Below, one piece after another: positions 25,204 through 33,668 of a DNA stretch of 64,000 nt. A model generated the notes under the pieces. It saw nothing but the letters and a program-made list of their open reading frames with translations, had not been told where the DNA came from and did not search any database. Source of the stretch: Sphingomonas sp. RIT328 (lineage in GTDB: Bacteria; Pseudomonadota; Alphaproteobacteria; Sphingomonadales; Sphingomonadaceae); NCBI RefSeq assembly GCF_000632225.1, contig NZ_JFYV01000001.1:124001-188000 (forward strand), given 5' to 3'. A program made the position numbers and the translations under genes. Position 1 is the first letter of the stretch. The number at the start of each line of letters is the position of its first letter.

Positions 25204-25391
25204 GTCACTCTCGTTTCAAGTTTAGCGGTCCCAGCGGGCGTCTCCGCCCTCCCGCAAGCATCCAGCCGAGGCGTGGAAGCGGCGGCCGTTAGCGGAAAGC
25301 GCAAGCCGAAGCAAGCGACCGCCATCCGGCGAGGAGCGTATACGATCGGCCGGAGGTGATATAAGCAGGCGGTTCCTGGAGGAGGGTTGAT

Positions 25392-27647
25392 TTGAAGACG
25401 ATGCGCAGCGCCCTGATGTTCGCCGGTCTCGCGGCTCTGGTTCAGCCCGGCCTCGCCGCCGGACAGTCCGCGCCGCTCACCGTGGAGCGCATCTTCGGCA
25501 GCAATCCGATCCCGACCGATACCGTCGAAGGCGGGGAATGGACCGCGGACGGCAAGGGCTTCGACGCGATCGAACGGTCGTCGGCGATCGCCGGCGGCAC
25601 CGACCTCGTCCGCTACGACGTCGCGCGGAACGGGCGCACCGTGCTGGTCGCGGCACGCGATCTCGTCGTGCCGGCGACGGGCAAGCCGGTCGAGATCCAG
25701 CATTACGCCTGGTCCGCCGACGGCAAGCGGCTGCTGATCCTGACCAACGGCCAGCGCTTCCGCCGCACGCGCGCGCTCGGCGACTATTGGCTGTTCGACC
25801 TGACGACGCGCAAGCTGCGGCGGATCGGCGGCGATGCCCCGGCCGCCAGCCTGCTCTATGCCGAATTCTCGCCCGACGGCAGCCGCATCGCCTATGTCCG
25901 CGGCAACAACCTCTATGTCGAGCCGACCGCCGGTGACGCGCCGCCGCGCCAGTTGACCCGTGACGGCAACGACCTGATCGTCAACGGGCTCGGCGACTGG
26001 GTGTACGAAGAGGAATTCTCGCTGCGCAAGGCGTGGTCGTGGAGCCCGGATTCGAAGACGATCGCCTTCTGGCGCTTCGATACCGCCGGCGTCGGCACCT
26101 TCTACCTCATCACCAACACTGTCGGCCAATATTCGCGGCCGATCCCGCTGCAATATCCCAAGGTCGGCACGACCAATTCGGCGGTGCGGGTCGGCACCGT
26201 CGACGTCGCCAGCGGCGCGACGCACTGGATCACGCTCGCCGGCGATCCGCGCCAGAATTACGTGCCGCAGATGAGCTGGGCCGGCAGCAGCGGCAAGGTC
26301 TTCCTGCAATATGCCAACCGCCTGCAGAACAGCTATCAGCTGCTGCTCGCCGATCCGGCGACCGGTACGACGCGACCCGTGTTCACCGAGCGCGACGCCG
26401 CCTGGGTCGAGGCGAATGACGATCCGACCTGGCTCGACGATGGCAAGCGCTTCACCTGGCTGAGCGAGCGTGATGGCTGGCGGCACCTCTATATCGCTTC
26501 CGCCGACGGCAAGACGATGGACCTGCGCACCCCGGGTAAGTTCGATGTCGTCAGCCTGCTGCGGGTCGACGCGGCGCAAAACGCCGCCTGGTTCATCGCC
26601 TCGCCCGACAATCCGACGCAGCGCTACCTGTATCGCGCGACGCTGACCGGCGCGCCGCACGTCGAGCGGGTGACGCCGGCGGGGCAGGCGGGGACGCACA
26701 GCTACGACATCGCGCCCGGCGCGCATTGGGCGCGGCATACCGTCTCGGCATTCGATCGGCCGCCGGTGACCGAGATGATCGACCTGACCACGCAGGCGCC
26801 GGTGCGCGTGCTGGCGCGCAACGCCGCGCTCGCCGACGAAGTGGCGCACGAGCCGCTCGCGCCGGTCGAGTTCACCCGGCTCGATCTCGGCAAGGGCGTG
26901 TCGGTCGATGCGTGGCTCCTCAAGCCCGCGGGCTTCGACCCCAAGAAGCGCTATCCGGTGCTGTTCCAGGTTTATGGCGAACCCTGGGGGCAGACGGTGG
27001 CGGACGTTTGGGGCGGCAACACCGCCCTGTGGCACCGGATGCTCGCCGAACGCGGCTATATCGTCGCGAGCATCGATCCGCGCGGCACCAACACGCCGCG
27101 CGGGCGCGACTGGCGCAAGAGCATCTACCGCCGCCTGGGCGTGATCGGACCGGAGGATTATGCCGCGGGGGTCCGCAGGCTGATCGCCGAGCGGCCTTAT
27201 ATCGACGCGACGCGGATCGGCATCTGGGGCTGGAGCGGCGGCGGGTCGAGCACGCTGCACGCGATGTTCCGCTTTCCCGACCTGTTCCGCACCGGCATCG
27301 CCGTCGCGGCGGTCTCCGACCAGACGCTGTATGATACCGTCTATCAGGAGCGGTACATGGGCCTGCCGTCGGACAATGAGGCGGGCTACAAGGCGGGATC
27401 GCCGATCACCTATGCGGACGGGCTCAAGGGTAATCTGCTGATGATCCACGGCACCGGCGACGACAATGTCCATTACCAGAATCTCGAACAGCTCGAAGAC
27501 CGGCTGATCGCCGCGAACAAGCCGTTCACGATGATGGCCTATCCCGACCGTACCCACGGCATCTACGAGAAGCCGGGCACCAGCCTGCACCTCTATTCGC
27601 TGATGACGCGCTATCTCGAGGCGAACCTGCCGCCCGGCGGGCGGTGA
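25392..27647 (+). CDS. S9 family peptidase, dipeptidyl-peptidase IV type, secreted
   Basis: 751 residues from a TTG at 25392, chosen because GGAGGG sits 6-7 bases upstream; the ATG at 25401 is the alternative. A signal peptide ends near residue 24 (LAAGQSA). A beta-propeller with DPP IV-type N-terminal domain follows; the Glu-Glu motif that holds the peptide amino end is seen in DWVYEEEFS. The catalytic domain has Ser615 in GWSGGG, Asp690 in HGTGDDNVH and His722 in DRTHG. It should release N-terminal dipeptides in the periplasm. It is divergent from rplK. Confidence 0.93.
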   Translation: MKTMRSALMFAGLAALVQPGLAAGQSAPLTVERIFGSNPIPTDTVEGGEWTADGKGFDAIERSSAIAGGTDLVRYDVARNGRTVLVAARDLVVPATGKPVEIQHYAWSADGKRLLILTNGQRFRRTRALGDYWLFDLTTRKLRRIGGDAPAASLLYAEFSPDGSRIAYVRGNNLYVEPTAGDAPPRQLTRDGNDLIVNGLGDWVYEEEFSLRKAWSWSPDSKTIAFWRFDTAGVGTFYLITNTVGQYSRPIPLQYPKVGTTNSAVRVGTVDVASGATHWITLAGDPRQNYVPQMSWAGSSGKVFLQYANRLQNSYQLLLADPATGTTRPVFTERDAAWVEANDDPTWLDDGKRFTWLSERDGWRHLYIASADGKTMDLRTPGKFDVVSLLRVDAAQNAAWFIASPDNPTQRYLYRATLTGAPHVERVTPAGQAGTHSYDIAPGAHWARHTVSAFDRPPVTEMIDLTTQAPVRVLARNAALADEVAHEPLAPVEFTRLDLGKGVSVDAWLLKPAGFDPKKRYPVLFQVYGEPWGQTVADVWGGNTALWHRMLAERGYIVASIDPRGTNTPRGRDWRKSIYRRLGVIGPEDYAAGVRRLIAERPYIDATRIGIWGWSGGGSSTLHAMFRFPDLFRTGIAVAAVSDQTLYDTVYQERYMGLPSDNEAGYKAGSPITYADGLKGNLLMIHGTGDDNVHYQNLEQLEDRLIAANKPFTMMAYPDRTHGIYEKPGTSLHLYSLMTRYLEANLPPGGR

Positions 27648-27680
27648 GCGGCTCCCCCGCCGGACCGGTCGCGCGCCGCG

Positions 27681-28772
27681 CTAGAGCGGCAGGCTCGCCT
27701 GTTCCGCCGCCGCCACCTCGCCGTCGCGCACGATGCCCGAGAGCGTCAGGCCGAGCAGTCGCACGCCGTCCGGCACCGGCAGCAGCGCGTCGAGCAGCTC
27801 CCCGCCGATCCGCAGGAAGGCGGCGGGATCGCCGACCGTCGCGGTGAGCGAGCGGGCGCGGGTCAGTGTGCGGAAATCCGCATGGCGCAGCTTGAGCGTC
27901 ACCGTCCGTCCGCGCGCGCCCGACCGTTCGATGCGGACCCATGCCGCCTCGGCGACGCGCGCCAGCGCCGCATGCAGCTCGGCGCGATCGGTCAGGTTGG
28001 TCTCGAACGTCCGCTCCGCGCCGACCGACTTGGCGACGCGATGCGAGCGGACCGGGCGGTGATCCTCGCCGCGCGCCGCGGCATAGAGATACTGGGCGTA
28101 GGAGCCGAAATGCGCCTGGAGGAAGGGCAGCGGCCGGTCGCGCAGATCGGCACCGGTATGGATGCCGAGCTGCTCCATCCGCGCGGCGGTGACGGGGCCG
28201 ACGCCGTGGAAGCGCTTGACCGGCAGCGACGCGACGAAGGCCGCGCCCTTGTGCGGCGGGATGACGCAGATACCGTCGGGCTTGTTCTGGTCGGAGGCGA
28301 GCTTGGCGATGAACTTGTTGTAGCTCACCCCGGCGGAGGCGGTGAGGCCGGTGTCGGCTCGGATGCGCGCGCGGATCTCCTCCGCGATCGCGCTCGCCGA
28401 CCCCAGACCGCGCACGTCGGCCGTCACGTCCAGATAGGCCTCGTCGAGCGACAGCGGTTCGACGGCATCGGCATAATCGGCGAAGATCGCGCGGATCTGC
28501 TGCGAGACCGCGTGATAGACCTCGAACCGCGGCCGTACGAAGACGAGATCGGGACAGCGGCGGATCGCCGTCACCGACGGCATCGCCGATCGCACCCCGA
28601 AGGCGCGCGCCTCGTAGCTCGCCGCTGCGACAACGCCGCGCGCGCGCGATCCGCCGACCGCGACCGGTCGGCCACGCAGCGTCGGATCGTCGCGCTGTTC
28701 GACCGACGCGAAAAAGGCGTCCATGTCGACATGGATGATCTTGCGCTGCGGAACCGGTTCGGCATCGGCCAT
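27681..28772 (-). CDS. dinB: DNA polymerase IV (Y family)
   Basis: 363 residues from the ATG at 28772 (GGGAT upstream); an ATG at 28796 would add eight residues. Active-site Asp16 lies in HVDMDAFFASVEQ and Asp110-Glu111 in SLDEAYLDV. The steric-gate and finger region (VAVGGSRARGVVAAASYEAR) is typical. The C-terminal little-finger region ends in EQASLPL, a good beta-clamp-binding-type peptide. It performs translesion synthesis. No LexA box was found upstream. It is convergent with the S9 peptidase gene and divergent from the isochorismatase gene. Confidence 0.95.
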   Translation of the reverse strand: MADAEPVPQRKIIHVDMDAFFASVEQRDDPTLRGRPVAVGGSRARGVVAAASYEARAFGVRSAMPSVTAIRRCPDLVFVRPRFEVYHAVSQQIRAIFADYADAVEPLSLDEAYLDVTADVRGLGSASAIAEEIRARIRADTGLTASAGVSYNKFIAKLASDQNKPDGICVIPPHKGAAFVASLPVKRFHGVGPVTAARMEQLGIHTGADLRDRPLPFLQAHFGSYAQYLYAAARGEDHRPVRSHRVAKSVGAERTFETNLTDRAELHAALARVAEAAWVRIERSGARGRTVTLKLRHADFRTLTRARSLTATVGDPAAFLRIGGELLDALLPVPDGVRLLGLTLSGIVRDGEVAAAEQASLPL

Positions 28773-28840
28773 GATCCCGTTTCGTTCCAAAATCATGACA
28801 GATCAAGGCGGCGTGCGACGAATGGGAGTAGGGGACGGTC

Positions 28841-29503
28841 ATGGCCCAACCCCGATTGCCCGCCGCCGCGGGCCACACCGCCCTCGTCATCATCGACATG
28901 GTCAATGCGCTCGACTTCGACGGGGCGGAGCGCCTGCGCCCGGCGGCGGAGGCGGCGGTCGCCCCGATCCTGGCGCTTCGCGATGCGGCGGATCGGGCGG
29001 GGGTGCCGGTGATCTACGTCAACGACAATGACGGCCAGTGGCATTCGCAGCGCGACCGGCTGGTCGAGACGGCGCTGTCGCGCAACACGCCGGGGCGCAC
29101 GCTGACCGAGGCGCTGCGCCCGCGCGACAGCGATTATTTCGTCATCAAACCGCAATTCTCCGGCTTCTACGCGACCAACCTGCCGGTGTTGCTGCCGCAG
29201 CTCGCCGCGAGTCGGCTGGTGCTGACCGGTGTCGCCGCCGACATCTGCGTGCTGTTCACCGCCGCGGATGCGCATATGCGGCAATATGAGCTGTGGGTGC
29301 CGGCGGACGGCGTGGCGGGCGACGATCCCGATCGCACCCGCTGGGCGCTCGAGATCATGAAGAACAGCATGCAGGCGGAAACGCGGCCGACCGACGCCTT
29401 CACGCTCGACGCATGGATCGCCGCCGCGAACCGACACGATTGTCCGTCGTGCAATCGGGGTGACCGAGGTTGCAATTGTCGCGGAAATCCAGCGGCGACA
29501 TAG
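28841..29503 (+). CDS. Isochorismatase-like cysteine hydrolase
   Basis: 220 residues. The catalytic triad of the cysteine hydrolase superfamily is present: Asp19 in VIIDMVNAL, Lys103 in VIKPQFSGF, Cys136 in AADICVLFT. The group also contains nicotinamidases and other amidohydrolases; without the nicotinamidase metal-site HGxxH pattern, the substrate is unknown. The domain ends around residue 196 (LDAWIAAA); the last 23 residues are odd, with cysteines in CPSC and CNC arrangements, and may be a real tail or read-through into GC-rich sequence. The GGGGACGGTC element precedes the start. Confidence 0.88.
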   Translation: MAQPRLPAAAGHTALVIIDMVNALDFDGAERLRPAAEAAVAPILALRDAADRAGVPVIYVNDNDGQWHSQRDRLVETALSRNTPGRTLTEALRPRDSDYFVIKPQFSGFYATNLPVLLPQLAASRLVLTGVAADICVLFTAADAHMRQYELWVPADGVAGDDPDRTRWALEIMKNSMQAETRPTDAFTLDAWIAAANRHDCPSCNRGDRGCNCRGNPAAT

Positions 29504-29604
29504 GCCTGTCGACGCCGCGATCCCGCGGCATCGATGGGAAATCGCCGTGTTCAGCCTGATCGTCCAGCTCGTCTCGCTCCGCCGCGCGCGCTGACGCGTC
29601 GCGC

Positions 29605-30057
29605 CTATTCGGCGTCGGCGAGTGCCGCCCGAACCTCCTCTTCGCTGACTCCGAACGCGCCGGCCAGTCCGGCGACCGACGCGCCGCGCTTGGCGAGTTC
29701 GCGCATCCGCGCGACATCGACCACCGTCGTGTAGCCACGCGTATCGCGCTGTTCGCGCACCACGTCCTTGCGACCGGATCCACGACGCCGCTGCGCCGCG
29801 GCGGCATGCGGATCGCCCTCGGCGAGCTGCTGCTCCGCCACGCGCCGCTCTTCGCGCGCGGCCTCTCGGGCGCGGGCGTCTTGCTCGCGGGCGGCGGTGC
29901 GGTCCTTGAGCCGCTGTTCGCTCTCACCCGCACGCGCCTGCGCCCGCGCCTCGCGGGCGGCGGCGCGTTGGGCGGCGCGATCGTCGAGACCGAGATTGCT
30001 GCGTACCCGCAGCCCGGCAGGCGAGGGCGTTCCCCAGCTCTTGTCGACCACCGACAT
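29605..30057 (-). CDS. Ala/Arg-rich coiled-coil protein with C-terminal helix-turn-helix
   Basis: 150 residues, strongly biased to Ala, Arg, Glu and Gln. Residues 25-95 form a long charged helix, likely coiled coil. The C-terminal 36 residues read MRELAKRGASVAGLAGAFG followed by VSEEEVRAAL, which fits a helix-turn-helix of the sigma-70 region 4 or resolvase type. No known family was recognised, and the high charge means the frame could be misleading, but the non-random HTH and good starting position (ATG at 30057) support it. It sits 24 bases from tRNA-Arg on the same strand. The preceding SDR-type and hydrolase genes are convergent. Confidence 0.6.
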   Translation of the reverse strand: MSVVDKSWGTPSPAGLRVRSNLGLDDRAAQRAAAREARAQARAGESEQRLKDRTAAREQDARAREAAREERRVAEQQLAEGDPHAAAAQRRRGSGRKDVVREQRDTRGYTTVVDVARMRELAKRGASVAGLAGAFGVSEEEVRAALADAE

Positions 30058-30081
30058 GGCTCCGCTATGACAAGTCAGAAA

Positions 30082-30158
30082 TGGCGCGCCCGGAACGATT
30101 CGAACGTCCGACCCTCAGATTCGTAGTCTGATGCTCTATCCAGCTGAGCTACGGGCGC
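30082..30158 (-). tRNA. tRNA-Arg(ACG)
   Basis: 77 bases including the encoded CCA. On the minus strand the acceptor GCGCCCG pairs with CGGGCGC, the D arm is GCTC...GAGC, and the anticodon loop CTACGAA lies between CAGA and TCTG, with anticodon ACG. The T loop TTCGAAT is standard. A perfect 22-base palindrome (30163-30184) lies just upstream of the 5' end. Confidence 0.97.
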
Positions 30159-30162
30159 TTGG

Positions 30163-30184
30163 GGCTGCGGCAGATGCCGCAGCC
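30163..30184. repeat. Short perfect inverted repeat
   Basis: GGCTGCGGCA-GA-TGCCGCAGCC, 10 bases each side. It lies between the acyltransferase stop (30279) and tRNA-Arg, with no U-tract on either strand. It may act as a terminator for the acyltransferase or have a role near the tRNA promoter. Confidence 0.5.
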
Positions 30185-30278
30185 GATCGGGAAGTCATGA
30201 ACCACCGTGCCTCCCGAAGACAGGGTGTGCGAGCGGCTTTGGCCAAAGCGCCGCGGTTATGCAAGCGCGAAATGCGCG

Positions 30279-30917
30279 TCAGGCGACGCGGCGGACTCCT
30301 TGACCCGCGAATGTGCCGACCGGCTCATGCGCCGGCTGCCTGGGCTGCGCGGGTGCCTTGCCGTCGCGCCATGACGGATCGCTGCGGTTCGCGAGCGTGC
30401 GGAAACGGCGGGCGCGGACGGTGCCCGAGGCGCTGGCCATGTTGAGGTAGAGGCCGTTGGGCTCGGTATCCTCGGTGACCAGCGACTTGGCGCCGATGAT
30501 GCAGCCAGGCGCGATCGTCACGCCGGGATTGATCGTGCAATCCGCCATCACCCAGGTGCCGGCCTTGATCGTGATCGGCGCGACCTCGATCGACGGCGAC
30601 GAGCGGCGCGCCGGATCGCCGCTATGCGGATGGCTGCTCGCGGTGAAGGTGCAGCGCGCCGCGACGCGGGCGCCGTCCTCGATCGTCAGCGTGTCGCCGC
30701 CGTCGAAATAGGCTTCGTTGTTGAGCATCGCATTGCGCCCCATGACGAGGTCGGCGGAGGCGAGCCAGCAGGAATGCCGCACCGTCGCCGTCGGATGGAT
30801 GCGGGCACCGGCGAAGTTGAGCAAAGCGCGTCGCATCCGGTCGGACAGGAAACGCGATCCCTGTACGCGAAGGATGACGGAGCGCAGCTTCGTCCGTTTC
30901 CATTTCGTCTCGGGCAT
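30279..30917 (-). CDS. Hexapeptide-repeat acyltransferase
   Basis: 212 residues. The middle and C-terminal parts show a left-handed beta-helix with isoleucine-type hexapeptides, such as IEDGARVAARC, ITIKAGTWVMADCTINPGVT and IAPGCIIGAKSLV. The order and start (HPTATVRHSCWLA, LVMGRNAMLNNEAYFDGG) match WcaF/colanic-acid-type or related O-acetyltransferases. No polysaccharide gene cluster is near, so the acceptor cannot be named. The last 40 residues are disordered. The start ATG at 30917 is weakly supported. Confidence 0.85.
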   Translation of the reverse strand: MPETKWKRTKLRSVILRVQGSRFLSDRMRRALLNFAGARIHPTATVRHSCWLASADLVMGRNAMLNNEAYFDGGDTLTIEDGARVAARCTFTASSHPHSGDPARRSSPSIEVAPITIKAGTWVMADCTINPGVTIAPGCIIGAKSLVTEDTEPNGLYLNMASASGTVRARRFRTLANRSDPSWRDGKAPAQPRQPAHEPVGTFAGQGVRRVA

Positions 30918-31209
30918 GAGGCTTTCGCTCCCTATGGCGCCAGAAGGAATCTTGCTGTCGCTCAGACAGCAAGGCTGACATATAGGTTAATGAACGATTT
31001 GTCATTCAGTCGTTCCCCCACTCGCCCCGCGAATCCACCGATCGACCGTCCGGGTGGCGGTGCCCGCCGAAACGGGGTGTGATCCGCCAATACGAAGGGA
31101 TCGGTAAGCGCCGCGATGCCACCTGCGGGTGTATTACTGATATGGCACGCTTATCGCATGGCGGATCGCGATGACCATCGTCCACCGGTGGCCTGTCGGG
31201 GAGACGATC

Positions 31210-31449
31210 ATGCCTTATGACCAGATGCCGATCCTGATGCTGGCACTGACGACAGCCTTGTCGCCGGTGGACGCCCATGCCGATGCCCGCGCCTATGCCG
31301 TGTCGTACAAGCCGGCGCGCGACGTCTATTGCATCCGCTTCTTCTCCGACACGATGCGCGATCCGCGGCCTAATACGCCGGCGCCGACCTGCATGACGCG
31401 GGCGAAATGGGCGCGGCAGGGTGTCGGCATCGTGCACCGGCGGCGCTGA
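31210..31449 (+). CDS. Small secreted protein with C-terminal CMTRxxW motif
   Basis: 79 residues from the ATG at 31210 with GGGGAGA six bases upstream, which favours it over an ATG at 31171. A signal peptide is predicted to about residue 26 (SPVDAHADA). The mature part contains two Cys and ends with CMTRAKWARQGVGIVHRRR. The same kind of Cys-x-x-Arg-x-x-Trp end is something I associate with small exported proteins of sphingomonads, but I cannot name a function. A stretch of 292 bases without genes precedes it. Confidence 0.65.
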   Translation: MPYDQMPILMLALTTALSPVDAHADARAYAVSYKPARDVYCIRFFSDTMRDPRPNTPAPTCMTRAKWARQGVGIVHRRR

Positions 31450-31563
31450 TCGTCCCGCGGCGGCGGTGGCCTGCAATAGGGCCGGACCGGCTTGGCACAA
31501 TCGCCGACATCGTTACACTCGCCGCCGCCGGATCGGGCAGACTCGACCGGGACAGGGAGAAGG

Positions 31564-32151
31564 ATGATGATCGGAACATTCGCGATGTTCGTCGCCGGTC
31601 TGGCGTCGGGTGCGCCTGACCAGGCCGTGCCGGCCCCGGCACCGGCGGCGCAACCCAGCATCTTCGACAAGGCGGTCAATGCGCCGGGGATCGGCTGGAT
31701 GCCCTACGGCCCCAATCAGTCCGCACGACAGGTCGCGGCGGCCGAGGTGCCCGGCGGCAATGCGGTGCAGATCAAGGTGGCCAAGGCCGGCGCCAACGTC
31801 TGGGACAGCGGCGCGAATTATCCGACGATCAAGCCGATCGCGGCGGGCGATACGATGATGGTGATGATCTTCCTGCGCGCACCCAATGCCACCGACGCCG
31901 CGCCGATCACGATCCCGGTCGGGGTCGGCGGCGCCGCACCGCCCTATACACCGATCACCAGCGAGCCGATCAAGGTCGGTCCGACGTGGAAGCGCTATTA
32001 TGTGTCAGGCGTTGCGAACGAGGCCTATGCGCCGGGCAAGGCGAACCTGTTCGTGCAACTCGCGGGTGCCAAGCAGGTGATCGAGGTCGGGCCAGCCTTC
32101 CTGATCGACCTCGGGCCGAACTTCGATCGATCCAAGATCCCGCACAATTGA
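31564..32151 (+). CDS. Secreted beta-sandwich protein, possibly carbohydrate-binding (CBM4/9-like)
   Basis: 195 residues from the ATG at 31564 (GGGAGAAGG upstream); an in-frame ATG at 31492 gives an unlikely extension. A signal peptide ends near residue 18 (ASGAPDQ). The mature protein begins after a short Pro/Ala linker. The rest alternates strands and loops with the pattern WxSxAxxYPTIKPIxAGDTMMVMIFLRA and KVGPTWKRYYVSG seen in carbohydrate-binding CenC/CBM4_9 domains associated with xylanases. No glycosidase gene adjoins. Sugar binding is an inference from fold style. Confidence 0.6.
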   Translation: MMIGTFAMFVAGLASGAPDQAVPAPAPAAQPSIFDKAVNAPGIGWMPYGPNQSARQVAAAEVPGGNAVQIKVAKAGANVWDSGANYPTIKPIAAGDTMMVMIFLRAPNATDAAPITIPVGVGGAAPPYTPITSEPIKVGPTWKRYYVSGVANEAYAPGKANLFVQLAGAKQVIEVGPAFLIDLGPNFDRSKIPHN

Positions 32152-32324
32152 GTCGCTCGACAGAAGGGGCGGGGGCGCGGCGTCGCTTCCGCCCTGACGG
32201 TGTCCAGCGGAATCCCCATAATTCCCAAACACGCGAGCGTCCCGCGCCGCGCTGGCTTTCGTAAGGTTATATCTAAGAAGGGAGGCTGCGGCCCCGTATG
32301 GGGGGATGTTCGCGGCTTAGAAAA

Positions 32325-32401
32325 TGGTCGGGAAGAGAGGATTCGAACCTCCGGCCCCTGCCTCCCGAAGACAGTGCTCTACCAGGCTGAGCTACTCCCC
32401 G
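32325..32401 (-). tRNA. tRNA-Pro(CGG)
   Basis: 77 bases with encoded CCA. On the minus strand CGGGGAG pairs with CTTCCCG (one G-U), and the anticodon loop TTCGGGA between CTGTC and GGCAG reads CGG. T loop TTCGAAT. It is followed on its 3' side by about 170 bases without genes and on its 5' side by the divergent pnuC gene. Confidence 0.97.
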
Positions 32402-32536
32402 ACGGAGTCCGTCCGGTGCCCTTCGAAAGGGTCCGTCCGTGCTTGGAGGCGCGCCTATAGCCAGCGTCGAAGGGGGATGCAAGCGCCGGATTCGCATGCT
32501 TGCGAAATCGTCGCACGAGGCTCTAGGGGCGGCGAC

Positions 32537-33115
32537 GTGAACATGGTCGAAGCGCTCGCCGCTGCCCTCGTCATCGTCAACGTCGCGCTGGTCGCGCGGC
32601 GCAGCGTCTGGAACTATCCGGTCGCGCTGGTCGCGGTGGCGATCTACGCCTGGGTCTTCGCGACCGCGCGCCTGTACAGCGATGCGCTGCTGCAGGGCGT
32701 GTTCTTCGCCGCCAATCTCTACGGCTGGCGCAACTGGGCGCACAGCCGCGCGACGGCGGGGACGGTGATCGTCACGCGACTCGCACCCGTCGCGCGGATC
32801 GGCTGGCTCGTGGCGATCGTCGCCGTGGCCTGGGGCTGGGGGCTGCTGATGCACCGGTTCACCGATGCCGCTTATCCGTGGTGGGACGCGGCGCTGGCGA
32901 TCGCCTCGGTCGCGGCGCAATGGTTGCAGGCCCGGCGCGCGATCGAGAGCTGGTGGCTGTGGATCGCGGTGGATGTCGGCAGCGTGCCGCTCTATGCGGC
33001 CAAGGCTCTGTGGATCACCGCGGCGCTCTACGCCGTGCTGCTCGGCCTGGCGATCTGGGGGTGGATCGACTGGCGCCGGGCGGCAGTGCGGCAAGAAGGA
33101 AAGGTTCGCGCATGA
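32537..33115 (+). CDS. pnuC: Nicotinamide riboside/nucleoside transporter PnuC
   Basis: 192 residues from a GTG at 32537 (GGGGC upstream); the ATG two codons later is also possible. About seven membrane segments with the PnuC signatures: VWNYPVALVAVAIYAWVF, QGVFFAANLYGWRNW (the FxxxNxYGWxxW region) and a final WLWIAVDVGSVPLYAAK corresponding to the WxxxDxxxxxxY motif. It carries out facilitated uptake of nicotinamide riboside across the inner membrane. The stop codon overlaps the start of the kinase gene (ATGA), so transport and trapping are coupled. Confidence 0.93.
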   Translation: MNMVEALAAALVIVNVALVARRSVWNYPVALVAVAIYAWVFATARLYSDALLQGVFFAANLYGWRNWAHSRATAGTVIVTRLAPVARIGWLVAIVAVAWGWGLLMHRFTDAAYPWWDAALAIASVAAQWLQARRAIESWWLWIAVDVGSVPLYAAKALWITAALYAVLLGLAIWGWIDWRRAAVRQEGKVRA

Positions 33116-33636
33116 TTCCGCGCTCGATCTGTCTGCATGGCCCGGAAAGCACCGGCAAGTCGACGATGTTGCCGCGTCTGTCGCAACATTTCGGCGGGGC
33201 GCCGTGCGTCGCCGAGTTCGGCCGCGCCTATACCGAGGCGTTCGGCACCGACCTGACGATGGCCGATCTGGTCGAGATCGGCAAAGGCCATGACGCCAAG
33301 GTCCGCCATGCCCTCGCCGACCGCAATTATCCGGTGATCACCGACACCGACCCGCTGATGACCGCGGTCTGGGCGGAGATGCTGTTCCACCGCCGCGACC
33401 CCTGGTTCACGACCTGGACCAACACCGCCGACATCTACCTGCTCTTCGACATCGACCTGCCCTGGGTCGAGGACGGCACGCGGATGTTCGGCGACGAGGC
33501 GGCGCGCCGCAAATTCTTCGAGCTCAGCAAGGCAGTGCTGGAGGAGCGCCGGCTGCCCTGGGCATTGGTTTCGGGTCAGGGTTCGGCGCGTTATCTCAGC
33601 GCGCTGCGCGGGATCGAATCGCTCGCGCAGGGCTGA
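33112..33636 (+). CDS. NadR-type ribosylnicotinamide kinase
   Basis: 174 residues with Walker A GPESTGKST at residues 10-18, an EFGRAYTE segment and FDIDLPWVEDGTRMFGD, all as in the C-terminal kinase domain of NadR. It lacks the N-terminal HTH and the NMN adenylyltransferase domain of enterobacterial NadR, so it should only phosphorylate nicotinamide riboside to NMN, keeping it in the cell. It overlaps pnuC by four bases. Together they form a two-gene NAD salvage operon. Confidence 0.9.
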   Translation: MIPRSICLHGPESTGKSTMLPRLSQHFGGAPCVAEFGRAYTEAFGTDLTMADLVEIGKGHDAKVRHALADRNYPVITDTDPLMTAVWAEMLFHRRDPWFTTWTNTADIYLLFDIDLPWVEDGTRMFGDEAARRKFFELSKAVLEERRLPWALVSGQGSARYLSALRGIESLAQG

Positions 33637-33668
33637 GGGTGGGGGAGCGTGGCGCTCCCCCGGTCGGA

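Noticed and set aside
28772..28840. LexA-type operator upstream of dinB
   Set aside because: The GTTC at 28785 has no properly spaced second half-site.
30082..32401. tRNA genes as integration sites of a genomic island
   Set aside because: No integrase, no direct repeat of the tRNA 3' end and no change in composition was seen beside either tRNA.
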